From NCBI GenBank assembly GCA_002083655.1, contig MSXR01000011.1:114787-178786 (forward strand): 64,000 bases of DNA, in the 5' to 3' direction. Source of the DNA: Proteobacteria bacterium ST_bin14 (GTDB lineage Bacteria > Pseudomonadota > Alphaproteobacteria > Sphingomonadales > Sphingomonadaceae). The notes under the pieces are model-generated. The model ran no database searches. It was given only the letters and a program-made list of their open reading frames with translations, and had not been told where the DNA came from. Position numbers and translations under genes: made by a program. This document shows, piece by piece, positions 8,162 through 15,057 of this stretch. Within the stretch, counting starts at the first letter, position 1. The number at the start of each line of letters is the position of its first letter.

Positions 8162-8774
8162 CCAGACCCCACCCAAAACGCTCGATCCCGGCCTGCGCAT
8201 GGCGATTGATTTCGGGCCGTTGATCATTTTTTTCGCCGTCAATTTTCTGGCTGGCGGCGAACAGATCAGCCGCGTGGTTACCGCCACCGTCGCGTTCATG
8301 GCCGCAACCGGTGCCGCGATGGCGGTTTCGCGCTGGAAAACCGGGCATATTTCACCAATGCTTTGGATGTCTGGGGGGTTAGTGCTCGTTTTCGGCGGGC
8401 TGACGATTTATTTCCATGATGAAACATTCATCAAGATCAAGCCGACGATCATCTATCTAATGTTCGCCAGCGTGCTGGTCTTCGGCCTGATAACAGGCAG
8501 GCCTTTGCTGCAATTTGTGCTTGAATCCGCTTATCCCGGATTGAGCCCAAAGGGCTGGCGACAATTGACGATCAATTGGGCGGTGTTTTTCACCGTGCAG
8601 GCCGCGTTGAACGAAGCGGTGTGGCGCAACACCAGTTGGGATTTCTGGGTCGCTTATAAATTATGGGGCGTCATCCCGATGACGCTCATCTTCGCCATGG
8701 CCAACCTGCCGATGCTGATGAAACATGGGATGCAGGTGGCCGGCGACATGCCGCCGGTTCCGCCTGAGGGCTGA
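8154..8774 (+). CDS. yciB: Inner-membrane septation protein A family (YciB/IspZ)
   Basis: A 206-residue polytopic protein with about five hydrophobic segments and the family features DFGPLIIFF, ATGAAMA and NWAVFF with NEAVWR. YciB proteins affect cell-envelope integrity and division; the biochemical role is poorly defined. The ATG at 8154 lies inside the last codons of ftsY (8 bases overlap), so the long upstream reading frame is not used. The stop codon falls next to the inverted repeat at 8771-8821. Confidence 0.88.
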   Translation: MASQTPPKTLDPGLRMAIDFGPLIIFFAVNFLAGGEQISRVVTATVAFMAATGAAMAVSRWKTGHISPMLWMSGGLVLVFGGLTIYFHDETFIKIKPTIIYLMFASVLVFGLITGRPLLQFVLESAYPGLSPKGWRQLTINWAVFFTVQAALNEAVWRNTSWDFWVAYKLWGVIPMTLIFAMANLPMLMKHGMQVAGDMPPVPPEG

Positions 8775-8821
8775 GCGAAGTCGAAGCCCAAGCGCTTTGC
8801 CTGTCCTTCGACTTCGCTCAG
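8771..8821. repeat. Dispersed inverted repeat (GAAGTCGAAG family) between convergent genes
   Basis: Perfect 16-base arms CTGAGCGAAGTCGAAG (8771-8786) and its complement (8806-8821) flank a 19-base loop. The left arm includes the yciB stop codon (TGA at 8772-8774). Diverged relatives appear near 42868-42934 and 59664-59733. Elements of this type are scattered through many sphingomonad genomes. Here it could serve as a bidirectional terminator between yciB and sodB; there is no strong T-run. Confidence 0.75.
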
Positions 8822-8858
8822 GGCGAACGGGTTAGGTGTGGATAAGCCGCCCGTCAGA

Positions 8859-9479
8859 TCACCCCTGATCAGCGCGCGAAACGCCGGCACCGTCCAGGTT
8901 TTGCGCTGCAAATTCCCAGTTCAGGATCTTGCCCGTTACCGCTTCAAGATAGCCGGGCCGTGCGTTGCGATAATCGATGTAATAGGCGTGTTCCCACACA
9001 TCGATCGTCAGCAGCGGCTGCATGCCTTCATAGGCAACCGGCGAATCTGCGTCGTGGAGCGATGTTACCTTCAGCTTGCCGCCATCCAGCACCAGCCAGC
9101 CCCAGCCGCTGGCGAAATGGTTGGTCGATTCAGCCACCAGCGCCTTTACGAGCTGGTCAGTCGATCCGAACTCGCTGTTGATCATGTCGGCCAGCTTGCC
9201 CGTGGGCGCGGCGTAGTTTGGCGTCAGCGAGTGCCAGAAGAACGTGTGGTTCCAGATTTGCGCCGAATTGTTGAACAGGCCCTTTTCGCCCTTTTCCTTG
9301 GCAAACTTGATGACGTCGCTCAGCTTGGCATTTTCCAGACCGTGCGAAACCAGCATGCCGTTGGTTTTGTCGACATAGGCCTTGTGATGCTTGCCGTGAT
9401 GGAAATCGAATGTTTCAGCCGACATCACCGGGGCAAGCGCGTCCTTGGCATAGGGCAGTGCGGGAAGTTCAAAAGCCAT
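8859..9479 (-). CDS. sodB: Superoxide dismutase, Fe/Mn family
   Basis: Cytosolic dismutation of superoxide. The 206-residue sequence has the metal-ligand motifs of the family: FHHGKHHKAYV near the N-terminus, NHTFFWHSL in the middle and DVWEHAYYIDY near the C-terminus. The NNSAQIWNHTF stretch, with Gln in the hydrogen-bonding position of the first domain, favours iron. A GGAGG lies before the ATG. It is monocistronic and convergent with yciB. Confidence 0.94.
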   Translation of the reverse strand: MAFELPALPYAKDALAPVMSAETFDFHHGKHHKAYVDKTNGMLVSHGLENAKLSDVIKFAKEKGEKGLFNNSAQIWNHTFFWHSLTPNYAAPTGKLADMINSEFGSTDQLVKALVAESTNHFASGWGWLVLDGGKLKVTSLHDADSPVAYEGMQPLLTIDVWEHAYYIDYRNARPGYLEAVTGKILNWEFAAQNLDGAGVSRADQG

Positions 9480-9597
9480 CGGATATCCTCCATTCGCGGG
9501 CCGCGCATCATAACGCGTACCCTGATAACGTCACCTCGGCTCAATTGGGTCCGTCGACGTGATTACGCAACCGATTCTTGGTCGATCCCCGCCAAAA

Positions 9598-10641
9598 TTA
9601 TCCGGGCAGCAGATCGTGCCGCCGCAACGCGTGGCGAAGCTGATCATAGCTCAGCCCCAGCGCCTCTGCCGTTGCGCGCTGGTTGAACCGGTGATCCGCC
9701 ATCGCCTTGGCGAGCAGATCATGTTCGAACCGCGCCACCTGTGATTTGAAATCGGACGGTCGATCCTCGTCGCAAACCGCCAGGGGCTCGTCGGGATGCG
9801 GGTCTGCGTCCTGAGCTACGGTTGGCAACGCCGCAGGCGACGGCGCCGCGCGCGGGGGGCTGGCCGGGGCATAGGGCGACACGAATGGATCAAACTGTAT
9901 CTCGTCAATTGGCCCCTGCCGCTCCCACCGATACACAGCGCGGCCCACGACGTTGCGCAGCTCACGGACATTGCCAGGCCATGGATAGTTGACCAGCGCA
10001 TCGGTGGCCGCCGGGCTGAAACCGCGCCAATCTTCCCACCCCATTTCCGATGCCATCCGCCGCCCGAAATGTTCGGCGAGCACCATCACATCGCCTGCCC
10101 GCGCGCGCAGCGGTGGCAGCGTGACGACCTCAAACGACAGCCGATCGAGCAAATCGGCGCGAAACTGGTGGCGATCGACCTTGTCCGGCAAATGTTCGTT
10201 GGTGGCAGCAACAATGCGCACATCAACGCGGATCGGGCGCGACGATCCGATCCGCGTAACCTCGCCATATTCCACCGCGCGCAGCAGCCGGTCCTGCGCC
10301 GCCATTGATAGCGTGCCGAGCTCGTCGAGGAACAGCGTGCCGCCATGCGCCTCCTCAAAGCGCCCTGCCCGCGCCTTGGTCGCGCCTGTAAAGGCGCCTG
10401 CTTCGTGGCCGAACAATTCCGCTTCAATCAGCGTTTCGGGCAGCGCAGCGCAGTTCATGATCACCAAAGGCTGGTCCCAACGCGGGCTGAGCCGGTGGAG
10501 CCGTTCGGCCACTAGTTCTTTGCCGGTCCCGCGTTCGCCAATCACCAGCACGGGCCGATCAAGCGCCGCCGCCCGGCTTGCGCGTTCCAGCACGTCCAGG
10601 AACACACCCGACTGCCCGATAACCTGTGACGTCCGCTCCAT
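9598..10641 (-). CDS. pspF: PspF, sigma-54 activator of the phage-shock operon
   Basis: An AAA+ enhancer-binding protein with no receiver domain. Walker A GERGTGKE is near residue 35, the sigma-54 contact loop GAFTGA near 82, and a C-terminal Fis-type helix-turn-helix is present (RATAEALGLSYDQLRHALRR). The ATG at 10641 is chosen because the protein then begins MERTSQVIGQS, the usual N-terminus; an upstream ATG at 10668 would add nine residues. It diverges from the psp genes across 176 bases that contain a sigma-54 promoter. In other bacteria PspA inhibits PspF directly. Confidence 0.92.
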   Translation of the reverse strand: MERTSQVIGQSGVFLDVLERASRAAALDRPVLVIGERGTGKELVAERLHRLSPRWDQPLVIMNCAALPETLIEAELFGHEAGAFTGATKARAGRFEEAHGGTLFLDELGTLSMAAQDRLLRAVEYGEVTRIGSSRPIRVDVRIVAATNEHLPDKVDRHQFRADLLDRLSFEVVTLPPLRARAGDVMVLAEHFGRRMASEMGWEDWRGFSPAATDALVNYPWPGNVRELRNVVGRAVYRWERQGPIDEIQFDPFVSPYAPASPPRAAPSPAALPTVAQDADPHPDEPLAVCDEDRPSDFKSQVARFEHDLLAKAMADHRFNQRATAEALGLSYDQLRHALRRHDLLPG

Positions 10642-10712
10642 AGCCAAAGACTTGGCGTAAAATCCCAAACGTTGGCAAGGGGGAATTGATGAAGATTGAC
10701 AGGCTAGGTTCA

Positions 10713-10736
10713 GAAATGGCGCAAATCCGCCATTTC
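10713..10736. promoter_or_regulatory. Perfect 9+9 palindrome, candidate PspF site
   Basis: GAAATGGCG (10713-10721) and CGCCATTTC (10728-10736) form a perfect inverted repeat with a six-base spacer in the pspF-psp gap. Its centre lies about 44 bases before the expected start of transcription, immediately upstream of the -24 element, which is much closer than the -80 to -120 enhancers of enterobacterial psp. It may instead regulate pspF transcription in the other direction. Confidence 0.55.
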
Positions 10737-10742
10737 AAAAAC

Positions 10743-10758
10743 TGGCACGGTTCCTGCT
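10743..10758 (+). promoter_or_regulatory. Sigma-54 (-24/-12) promoter of the psp operon
   Basis: TGGCACGGTTCCTGCT has GG and GC separated by exactly ten bases and closely fits the TGGCACG-N4-TTGC consensus. It lies divergently upstream of pspF, the AAA+ activator, and 60 bases before the first small gene. Expected transcription start is about 10769. Confidence 0.88.
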
Positions 10759-10817
10759 GTACTGTTTGCAACTGCCGAACGGGCAGCACGACACAAACAA
10801 ACGCAGGACGAAACGAC

Positions 10818-10976
10818 ATGAACATCACCAGCCAATCAACCGAAGCAGTTCGCAACCTTTCAGCCCTGGTGCTGGCCGTTGTGTTCAGCGCGACCTTCGT
10901 GATGGGCGCAATCGCTCCCGCCACGCAGCAGTCTGCACAAACGGCAGGCCTGGTTGCAGAAGCCCCCGTCGCTTAA
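10818..10976 (+). CDS. 52-residue membrane or secreted peptide at the head of the psp operon
   Basis: The peptide begins MNITSQSTEAVRNLS, has one hydrophobic stretch (ALVLAVVFSATFVMGAIA, about residues 16-33) and an Ala/Gln-rich end. The ATG is preceded by AGGA at a good distance and by the sigma-54 promoter, so it is the first gene of the psp transcript. It is followed by an intrinsic terminator before pspA. I recognise no named family. It could be a membrane stress peptide or a regulatory leader gene. Confidence 0.7.
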   Translation: MNITSQSTEAVRNLSALVLAVVFSATFVMGAIAPATQQSAQTAGLVAEAPVA

Positions 10977-10995
10977 CCCACATAGCGACGCCCCT

Positions 10996-11042
10996 GGCCG
11001 GGGTGCAGCCCCCACCCCCTTTTGCACCCCGGCCAATTTTTT
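10996..11042 (+). terminator. Strong intrinsic terminator between the small peptide gene and pspA
   Basis: GGCCGGGGTGCA (10996-11007) pairs perfectly with TGCACCCCGGCC (11023-11034) and is followed by AATTTTTT. It lies 20 bases after the 52-residue gene and 33 bases before pspA, in the middle of the operon, so it should make a short abundant transcript with read-through to pspA. Confidence 0.85.
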
Positions 11043-11074
11043 CAGTTCTTTCAGTACATAGTCAGGAGTTCCCA

Positions 11075-11743
11075 ATGGGCATTTTTTCGCGAACCCGAGA
11101 CATCATCGCTGCCAACGTCACCGACTTGCTCGACAAGGCTGAAGACCCGGCCAAGATGATCCGCATGATCATCCTCGAAATGGAGGAAACGCTGGTGGAG
11201 GTTCGCGCATCTGCTGCCCGTACGATCGCCGATCAAAAGGAAATGCGCCGCCACATCGCCAAGCTGGACAAGCTGCAGGACAGCTGGACCGAAAAGGCCG
11301 AACTGGCGCTGTCAAAGGATCGCGAAGACCTGGCCAAGGCCGCTCTGGTCGAACGCCAGAAGGCAGTCGACATGGCTGATCAGCTGGCCGCCGAAATCAG
11401 CGTGCTGGACGATACGCTGCGCAGTGCCGAGGAAGACATCACCAAGCTGCAGAACAAGCTGCGTGAGGCGCGTACCCGCCAGAACTCCATCACGACGCGG
11501 CTTGAATCGGCGCACAACCGGGTGCGGATCCACGAAGCCTATGCCGGCCCCAAGGTGCAGGACGCTTTTTCGCGGTTCGAAATCATGGAACGTCGCGTGG
11601 ATTTCGCCGAGGGCCGCGCCGATGCGCTCAGCCTGGGCGCGCCGCCCAAGACGCTGGAAGAGGAAATTGCCGAGCTGAAGTCGAGCGAGAAGGTCGATGC
11701 CGATCTTGCCGCGCTGAAGGCCCGCATCGGCAAGGCGAACTGA
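11075..11743 (+). CDS. pspA: Phage-shock protein A
   Basis: PspA is a peripheral inner-membrane ESCRT-III-like protein that binds stressed membranes and inhibits PspF. The 222-residue product begins MGIFSRTRDIIAANVTDLLDKAEDP, with the N-terminal amphipathic helix, then long coiled-coil helices and the conserved ARTRQNSI and FSRFEIMERRVDFAEG stretches. AGGAG precedes the ATG at 11075; the open frame extends upstream through the terminator and peptide gene, but that part is not coding for PspA. The pspB start is one base after its stop. Confidence 0.96.
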   Translation: MGIFSRTRDIIAANVTDLLDKAEDPAKMIRMIILEMEETLVEVRASAARTIADQKEMRRHIAKLDKLQDSWTEKAELALSKDREDLAKAALVERQKAVDMADQLAAEISVLDDTLRSAEEDITKLQNKLREARTRQNSITTRLESAHNRVRIHEAYAGPKVQDAFSRFEIMERRVDFAEGRADALSLGAPPKTLEEEIAELKSSEKVDADLAALKARIGKAN

Positions 11744-11744
11744 G

Positions 11745-12017
11745 ATGGAAAAATTCATGACGATCTCCATCATCTTCGGCGTGCTGTTCGTCGCGCTGCC
11801 CTGGCTGGTCCTCCACTATATCACCCAGTGGAAGAAGACCGGATCGCTGACGGGCGAAGACGAAAAACTGCTCGACGAACTGCACTACACCGCGCGTCGC
11901 CTGGAAGATCGGCTCAACACGATCGAACGGATTATTGCTGCGGATCACCCCGAATGGAAGCTGGGCAGTGCCAACATGCCCGAAACCCTCGACTACGACA
12001 TCACACGGAGGAATTAA
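11745..12017 (+). CDS. pspB: Phage-shock protein B
   Basis: A 90-residue inner-membrane protein with one N-terminal helix (TISIIFGVLFVALPWLVLHYI) followed by a cytoplasmic coiled coil (ARRLEDRLNTIERII). In enterobacteria PspB works with PspC to sense stress and release PspF from PspA. It is longer than E. coli PspB by an extended C-terminal tail. It lies one base after pspA and two bases before pspC, so it is part of the operon. Confidence 0.9.
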   Translation: MEKFMTISIIFGVLFVALPWLVLHYITQWKKTGSLTGEDEKLLDELHYTARRLEDRLNTIERIIAADHPEWKLGSANMPETLDYDITRRN

Positions 12018-12018
12018 G

Positions 12019-12399
12019 ATGAGCGCCAGCCGCACCAAATTCTATCTCGACAAGCAAAACAGCAAATGGCTGGGCGTTTGTTCGGGGATCGCCGACTATA
12101 CCGGGGTCGAGGTCATCTGGGTCCGCGTGGGCACCGTTGTCCTGACGCTGGCCGGGGGCTTTCCCTGGACGCTGATCGCCTATTGGCTGGTTGCCTGGAT
12201 GGCGAACCCCAAGCCGAATGGCCTGTATGAGACGGTTGAGGACCAGAAATTCTGGCAGGGCGTCCGCTCCAATCCGGCGCGCAGCACCCGCGATGTCCGT
12301 TCAAAATTTCGCGACATCGACCGCCGCTTGGCCGACATCGAAACCGCTTACACCAGCCGCAACACGCGCCTTGCCGATGAGATTGACAGCCTGCGCTGA
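12019..12399 (+). CDS. pspC: Phage-shock protein C
   Basis: The 126-residue protein has the PspC domain (KFYLDKQNSKWLGVCSGIADY, then WVRVGTVVLTLAGG and a second membrane helix TLIAYWLVAWMA) and a C-terminal coiled coil ending RLADEIDSLR. ATG at 12019 follows GGAGGAATTAAG. PspC and PspB form the membrane sensor that relieves PspA inhibition. The C-terminal ending resembles those of the small proteins encoded next to it. Confidence 0.92.
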   Translation: MSASRTKFYLDKQNSKWLGVCSGIADYTGVEVIWVRVGTVVLTLAGGFPWTLIAYWLVAWMANPKPNGLYETVEDQKFWQGVRSNPARSTRDVRSKFRDIDRRLADIETAYTSRNTRLADEIDSLR

Positions 12400-12431
12400 T
12401 CCGATCCGCGGTAAAGAGGGAGGGCTTTACA

Positions 12432-12725
12432 ATGAGTAATGGACAAACATTCATCGTCGTCATCATCCTGATGTCGACGGTGGGCTGGATCGTCACGACC
12501 TGGATACGGGCGCGGCATGGCTATCCACTGGACAGCGAATTTGGTGGCAAGGTGATCACCAAAGCGGACGAAGCTGAAACTGGCCGCACCATCAGCCTGC
12601 TGTCGAACGAAAACCAGCGCCTGACCGGCCAGATCAGCCGCCTGGAAGAGCGGATCGCGGTGCTCGAACGGATCGCCACCGATCCCGCAGACCGCATCGC
12701 CCGCGATATCGACGCGCTGCGTTAA
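12432..12725 (+). CDS. Small PspB-like membrane coiled-coil protein (97 aa), first of four
   Basis: One N-terminal membrane helix (TFIVVIILMSTVGWIVTTWI) is followed by a polar linker and a C-terminal coiled coil with RLEERIAVLERIATDPADR and a final DIDALR. AGGGAGG precedes the ATG. The layout is that of PspB, and the C-terminal motif recurs in the next two genes. It may be a PspB paralogue with a different partner; I do not know an established name. Confidence 0.85.
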   Translation: MSNGQTFIVVIILMSTVGWIVTTWIRARHGYPLDSEFGGKVITKADEAETGRTISLLSNENQRLTGQISRLEERIAVLERIATDPADRIARDIDALR

Positions 12726-12761
12726 TCGGCTGATCCACTTCACCCTGAAACCAAGGTCAAT

Positions 12762-13034
12762 ATGATGAGCATTTATCCTTTCCTCATCCCGCTGTTCGCG
12801 CTGTCGATCCCCATCGTCGCGATCATCGCCAAGCAGATGGTTCAACCCTGGCTCGCGCTGCGCGAAAAGCAGATCACAACAGAGGCCAGCCTGATCGCCG
12901 AAAAGGCCGCGCAATATGCGGCACAAACCGAAAGGCTGGAACAGCGCGTCCGCGTGCTGGAACGGATTACCACCGATCGCGGCATCGACATTGCCGATGA
13001 AATTGAAAAGCTGCGCGACGCGCCGCTCAACTAG
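12762..13034 (+). CDS. Small PspB-like membrane coiled-coil protein (90 aa), second of four
   Basis: N-terminal helix FLIPLFALSIPIVAIIAKQM, then a coiled coil containing RLEQRVRVLERITTDRGIDI and ending ADEIEKLRDAPLN. The gene follows the previous one by 36 bases and has an AAGG before two adjacent ATG codons. The shared V-LERI-TD motif with its neighbours points to tandem duplication and divergence. Function unknown; the operon implies envelope-stress sensing or PspA recruitment. Confidence 0.85.
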   Translation: MMSIYPFLIPLFALSIPIVAIIAKQMVQPWLALREKQITTEASLIAEKAAQYAAQTERLEQRVRVLERITTDRGIDIADEIEKLRDAPLN

Positions 13035-13061
13035 AACAATACTCTACAGGGAGTAACGTAA

Positions 13062-13304
13062 ATGAGTTTTTGGTCCGCCGCCGTTCTAATCGTTCTGATC
13101 ATTGCCGGTGCCCGCGTCTTGCGCGCCCGATACGAAGCCCAGGGCGCCGCCCCCACCATCGCCCGTGACCCCGATGCCCGCCGCCTGCGCGACGAGGTGA
13201 ATATGCTGAAAGACCGGATCGCCGTGCTTGAACGCCTTGCGACCGATGACAACAACGCCGCGCGCCTTGATCGTGAGATCGAGAAGCTGCGCGATAACCG
13301 CTAG
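13062..13304 (+). CDS. Small PspB-like membrane coiled-coil protein (80 aa), third of four
   Basis: A single N-terminal helix (FWSAAVLIVLIIAGARVL) leads into a coiled coil with MLKDRIAVLERLATDDNNA and REIEKLRDNR. GGGAG lies before the ATG. The C-terminal half is closely similar to that of the 97-residue protein at 12432. Gap to the previous gene is 27 bases. Function unknown. Confidence 0.85.
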   Translation: MSFWSAAVLIVLIIAGARVLRARYEAQGAAPTIARDPDARRLRDEVNMLKDRIAVLERLATDDNNAARLDREIEKLRDNR

Positions 13305-13315
13305 GAGCAACAACA

Positions 13316-13558
13316 ATGGATCCGACTATCTATGTGACGCTGTCCACAGCAGCACTTGCGGGACTGGCCATGATCACTTTTTCCGCGCTGGCCGGCTGGC
13401 GCGGCTGGTTGTCGCTGAAGCAGCAAGAGCTGGTGCGCGGTGAGCACCAGGCACTGCCCGCAATATCGGGCGGGAGCGCGAGTGCGCGCATTGAGATCGC
13501 CGATCTGAAAGAACGCATCCGCAAGCTTGAAGCAATCGCCGCCGGGGTGGACCTGTAA
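13316..13558 (+). CDS. Small PspB-like membrane coiled-coil protein (80 aa), fourth of four
   Basis: N-terminal helix ALAGLAMITFSALAGW, then a linker and a short heptad segment IEIADLKERIRKLEAIAAG at the C-terminus. AGGAG precedes the ATG, 11 bases after the previous gene. It is the most diverged of the four: the LERIATD ending has become LEAIAAG and the last helix is missing. Function unknown. Confidence 0.82.
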   Translation: MDPTIYVTLSTAALAGLAMITFSALAGWRGWLSLKQQELVRGEHQALPAISGGSASARIEIADLKERIRKLEAIAAGVDL

Positions 13559-13583
13559 GGTCCATCCCGCTAGCGGAGCAGGC

Positions 13584-13994
13584 ATGACCAGCCTGATCGA
13601 ACTCCACGAAGAATATGAATTTCTGGATGCCGATGATCGGTATCGCCTGTTGATTGATCTGGGCCGCACGTTGGAGCCCATGCCCGATCCGCTGAAGACC
13701 GAAGCGACGTTGGTGCGAGGCTGCTCTGCCTCGGTATGGGTTTACCCGATGCGGCGTGATGACGGCGCGCTGCATTTTCTGGCAGACAGCAATGCTGCGA
13801 TTACCAAGGGCATTATCGCGCTGGTGCTCCAAACGGTGCAGGATCAGGCACCCGAGGCGATTAGCAATACAGATATTGAGGGCGCGCTGGCGCCGTTTGA
13901 TTTGAAAGCCCAGCTCAGCTCCAATCGAACGCAGGGCATCCCCAACATGATCGCGCTGATCCGCGAAACGGCCGCACGCTACGCCGCTGGTTGA
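13584..13994 (+). CDS. sufE: Cysteine desulfuration protein SufE
   Basis: SufE accepts persulfide sulfur from a SufS-type desulfurase and passes it to the Fe-S scaffold. The 136-residue protein has the family core (YRLLIDLGRTLEPMP) and the active-site cysteine in VRGCSASVWV. The ATG at 13584 is chosen because the product then has the normal SufE length. It follows the psp genes by 25 bases, so it may be read from the psp transcript. Its last 16 bases overlap the convergent ferredoxin gene. Confidence 0.92.
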   Translation: MTSLIELHEEYEFLDADDRYRLLIDLGRTLEPMPDPLKTEATLVRGCSASVWVYPMRRDDGALHFLADSNAAITKGIIALVLQTVQDQAPEAISNTDIEGALAPFDLKAQLSSNRTQGIPNMIALIRETAARYAAG

Positions 13995-14299
13995 TCGTTG
14001 CGGGTCGGCTCTGCCAGCCCCAGCGTGTCGACCAGCACCGCGAGATCGGCCCCCGCTGGCACCAGCCGCCAATTGCCCGGATCGCGCGCATCAACCATAG
14101 TTACGGCGTGGCGCGGGCAAACCCCCAGGCATTTCACCTCCACAATCCCAACCGGGCTTTTGCGGAAACGTTTGATGCCCAGCTGGCGGCGCAGCGCCTT
14201 GGCCAGTGATTGCTTGCCCTTTTTGCCAAATCCGCCCTCAAGCCGTTTGGAGCAGCCTGAGCACACCAAAATTGCGGTCGACCAGTTGGACCGCACCAT
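13979..14299 (-). CDS. Thioredoxin-like (2Fe-2S) ferredoxin-domain protein
   Basis: The 106-residue protein begins MVRSNWSTAILVCSGCSKRL and has a second cysteine pair in VKCLGVCPRHAV; the spacing suits the thioredoxin-like 2Fe-2S fold. An in-frame GTG at 14308 is another possible start; longer upstream extensions run through the J-domain gene and are unlikely. It lies 22 bases downstream of the J-domain gene. Electron partner unknown. Confidence 0.78.
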   Translation of the reverse strand: MVRSNWSTAILVCSGCSKRLEGGFGKKGKQSLAKALRRQLGIKRFRKSPVGIVEVKCLGVCPRHAVTMVDARDPGNWRLVPAGADLAVLVDTLGLAEPTRNDQPAA

Positions 14300-14321
14300 C
14301 TGTTTCACGCGCTGGGGTGCT

Positions 14322-14861
14322 TCACACGGTTGGCCGCCATTGCTGGTTTTCCTCGGCAACGCGCAGAACATCATAAGCCGCCTGGATTGCCTGAAAGCGC
14401 GCTGCAGCATCCTTGTCACCAGGACGGACATCTGGATGGTTGGCCTTGGCCATTTTGCGCCACGCCACGCGCACCGCATCAAAATCGGCATCGGGATCAA
14501 GCTCAAACAAGTCGAGCGCGCGCATCTCATCGCGCGACCGGCTGCCATCGCCCGGCCCGGCCCAGCTATTGTGGCGCGATTCGGCATAGCCTGATGTATC
14601 GCGCGCCTCCTCCGCCTCACGCGCGGCAGCTTCTTCGGCGCTCAGGCCTTCGAAATAATTCCAGCCGCGGTTATATTCGCCGGCATGAACCTGGCAGAAA
14701 TACCAGCGTTCGGGGCTGTTGGGGGATTTGGGCGCGGGGCAATTGCCGGGCTCTGCACAGCCATGCCGATCACACAGCCGCACCTGAGTCGCCTCGCGCC
14801 CGCTGCCATAGCCACGCCAGCGGGGGAAACCCCAATCAACAGAACGTGTCGGTCGTGTCAT
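14322..14861 (-). CDS. J-domain (DnaJ-like) protein
   Basis: The 179-residue protein has an N-terminal cysteine/histidine-containing region (LCDRHGCAEPGNCPAP, then RWYFCQVHAGEYNRGWNYF) and a C-terminal J domain with the HPD motif in KANHPDVRPGD. J domains stimulate the ATPase of DnaK-type Hsp70 chaperones. The N-terminal segment may bind zinc. It probably shares a transcript with the ferredoxin-like gene downstream. Confidence 0.88.
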   Translation of the reverse strand: MTRPTRSVDWGFPRWRGYGSGREATQVRLCDRHGCAEPGNCPAPKSPNSPERWYFCQVHAGEYNRGWNYFEGLSAEEAAAREAEEARDTSGYAESRHNSWAGPGDGSRSRDEMRALDLFELDPDADFDAVRVAWRKMAKANHPDVRPGDKDAAARFQAIQAAYDVLRVAEENQQWRPTV

Positions 14862-15057
14862 AAATTTTCACTTAGAGAATAATCGTTCGAATTGCCATGA
14901 CCGCAATCGGCACCAGCGCCGAGCGCAAATTACCACGATGGCGAAACCGCCTAGCAACAATTTGTAACATTTTTATAAGCACGAAGCGATGAACCAGCAG
15001 GCTATACCTGCGTTACATCAGCAACAAAAATCAGCTGTAGCTGACCTGGGAGTTTGA

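Noticed and set aside
10766..11074. N-terminal extension of PspA in the open upstream frame
   Set aside because: The extension runs through the peptide gene in another frame and through the terminator; PspA starts MGIFSRTRDI at 11075 with its own AGGAG.
14300..14620. Long minus-strand frame extending the ferredoxin-like protein upstream to 14620
   Set aside because: The upstream part is an out-of-frame shadow of the J-domain gene, with a composition unlike a protein; the cysteine motifs begin only after 14299.
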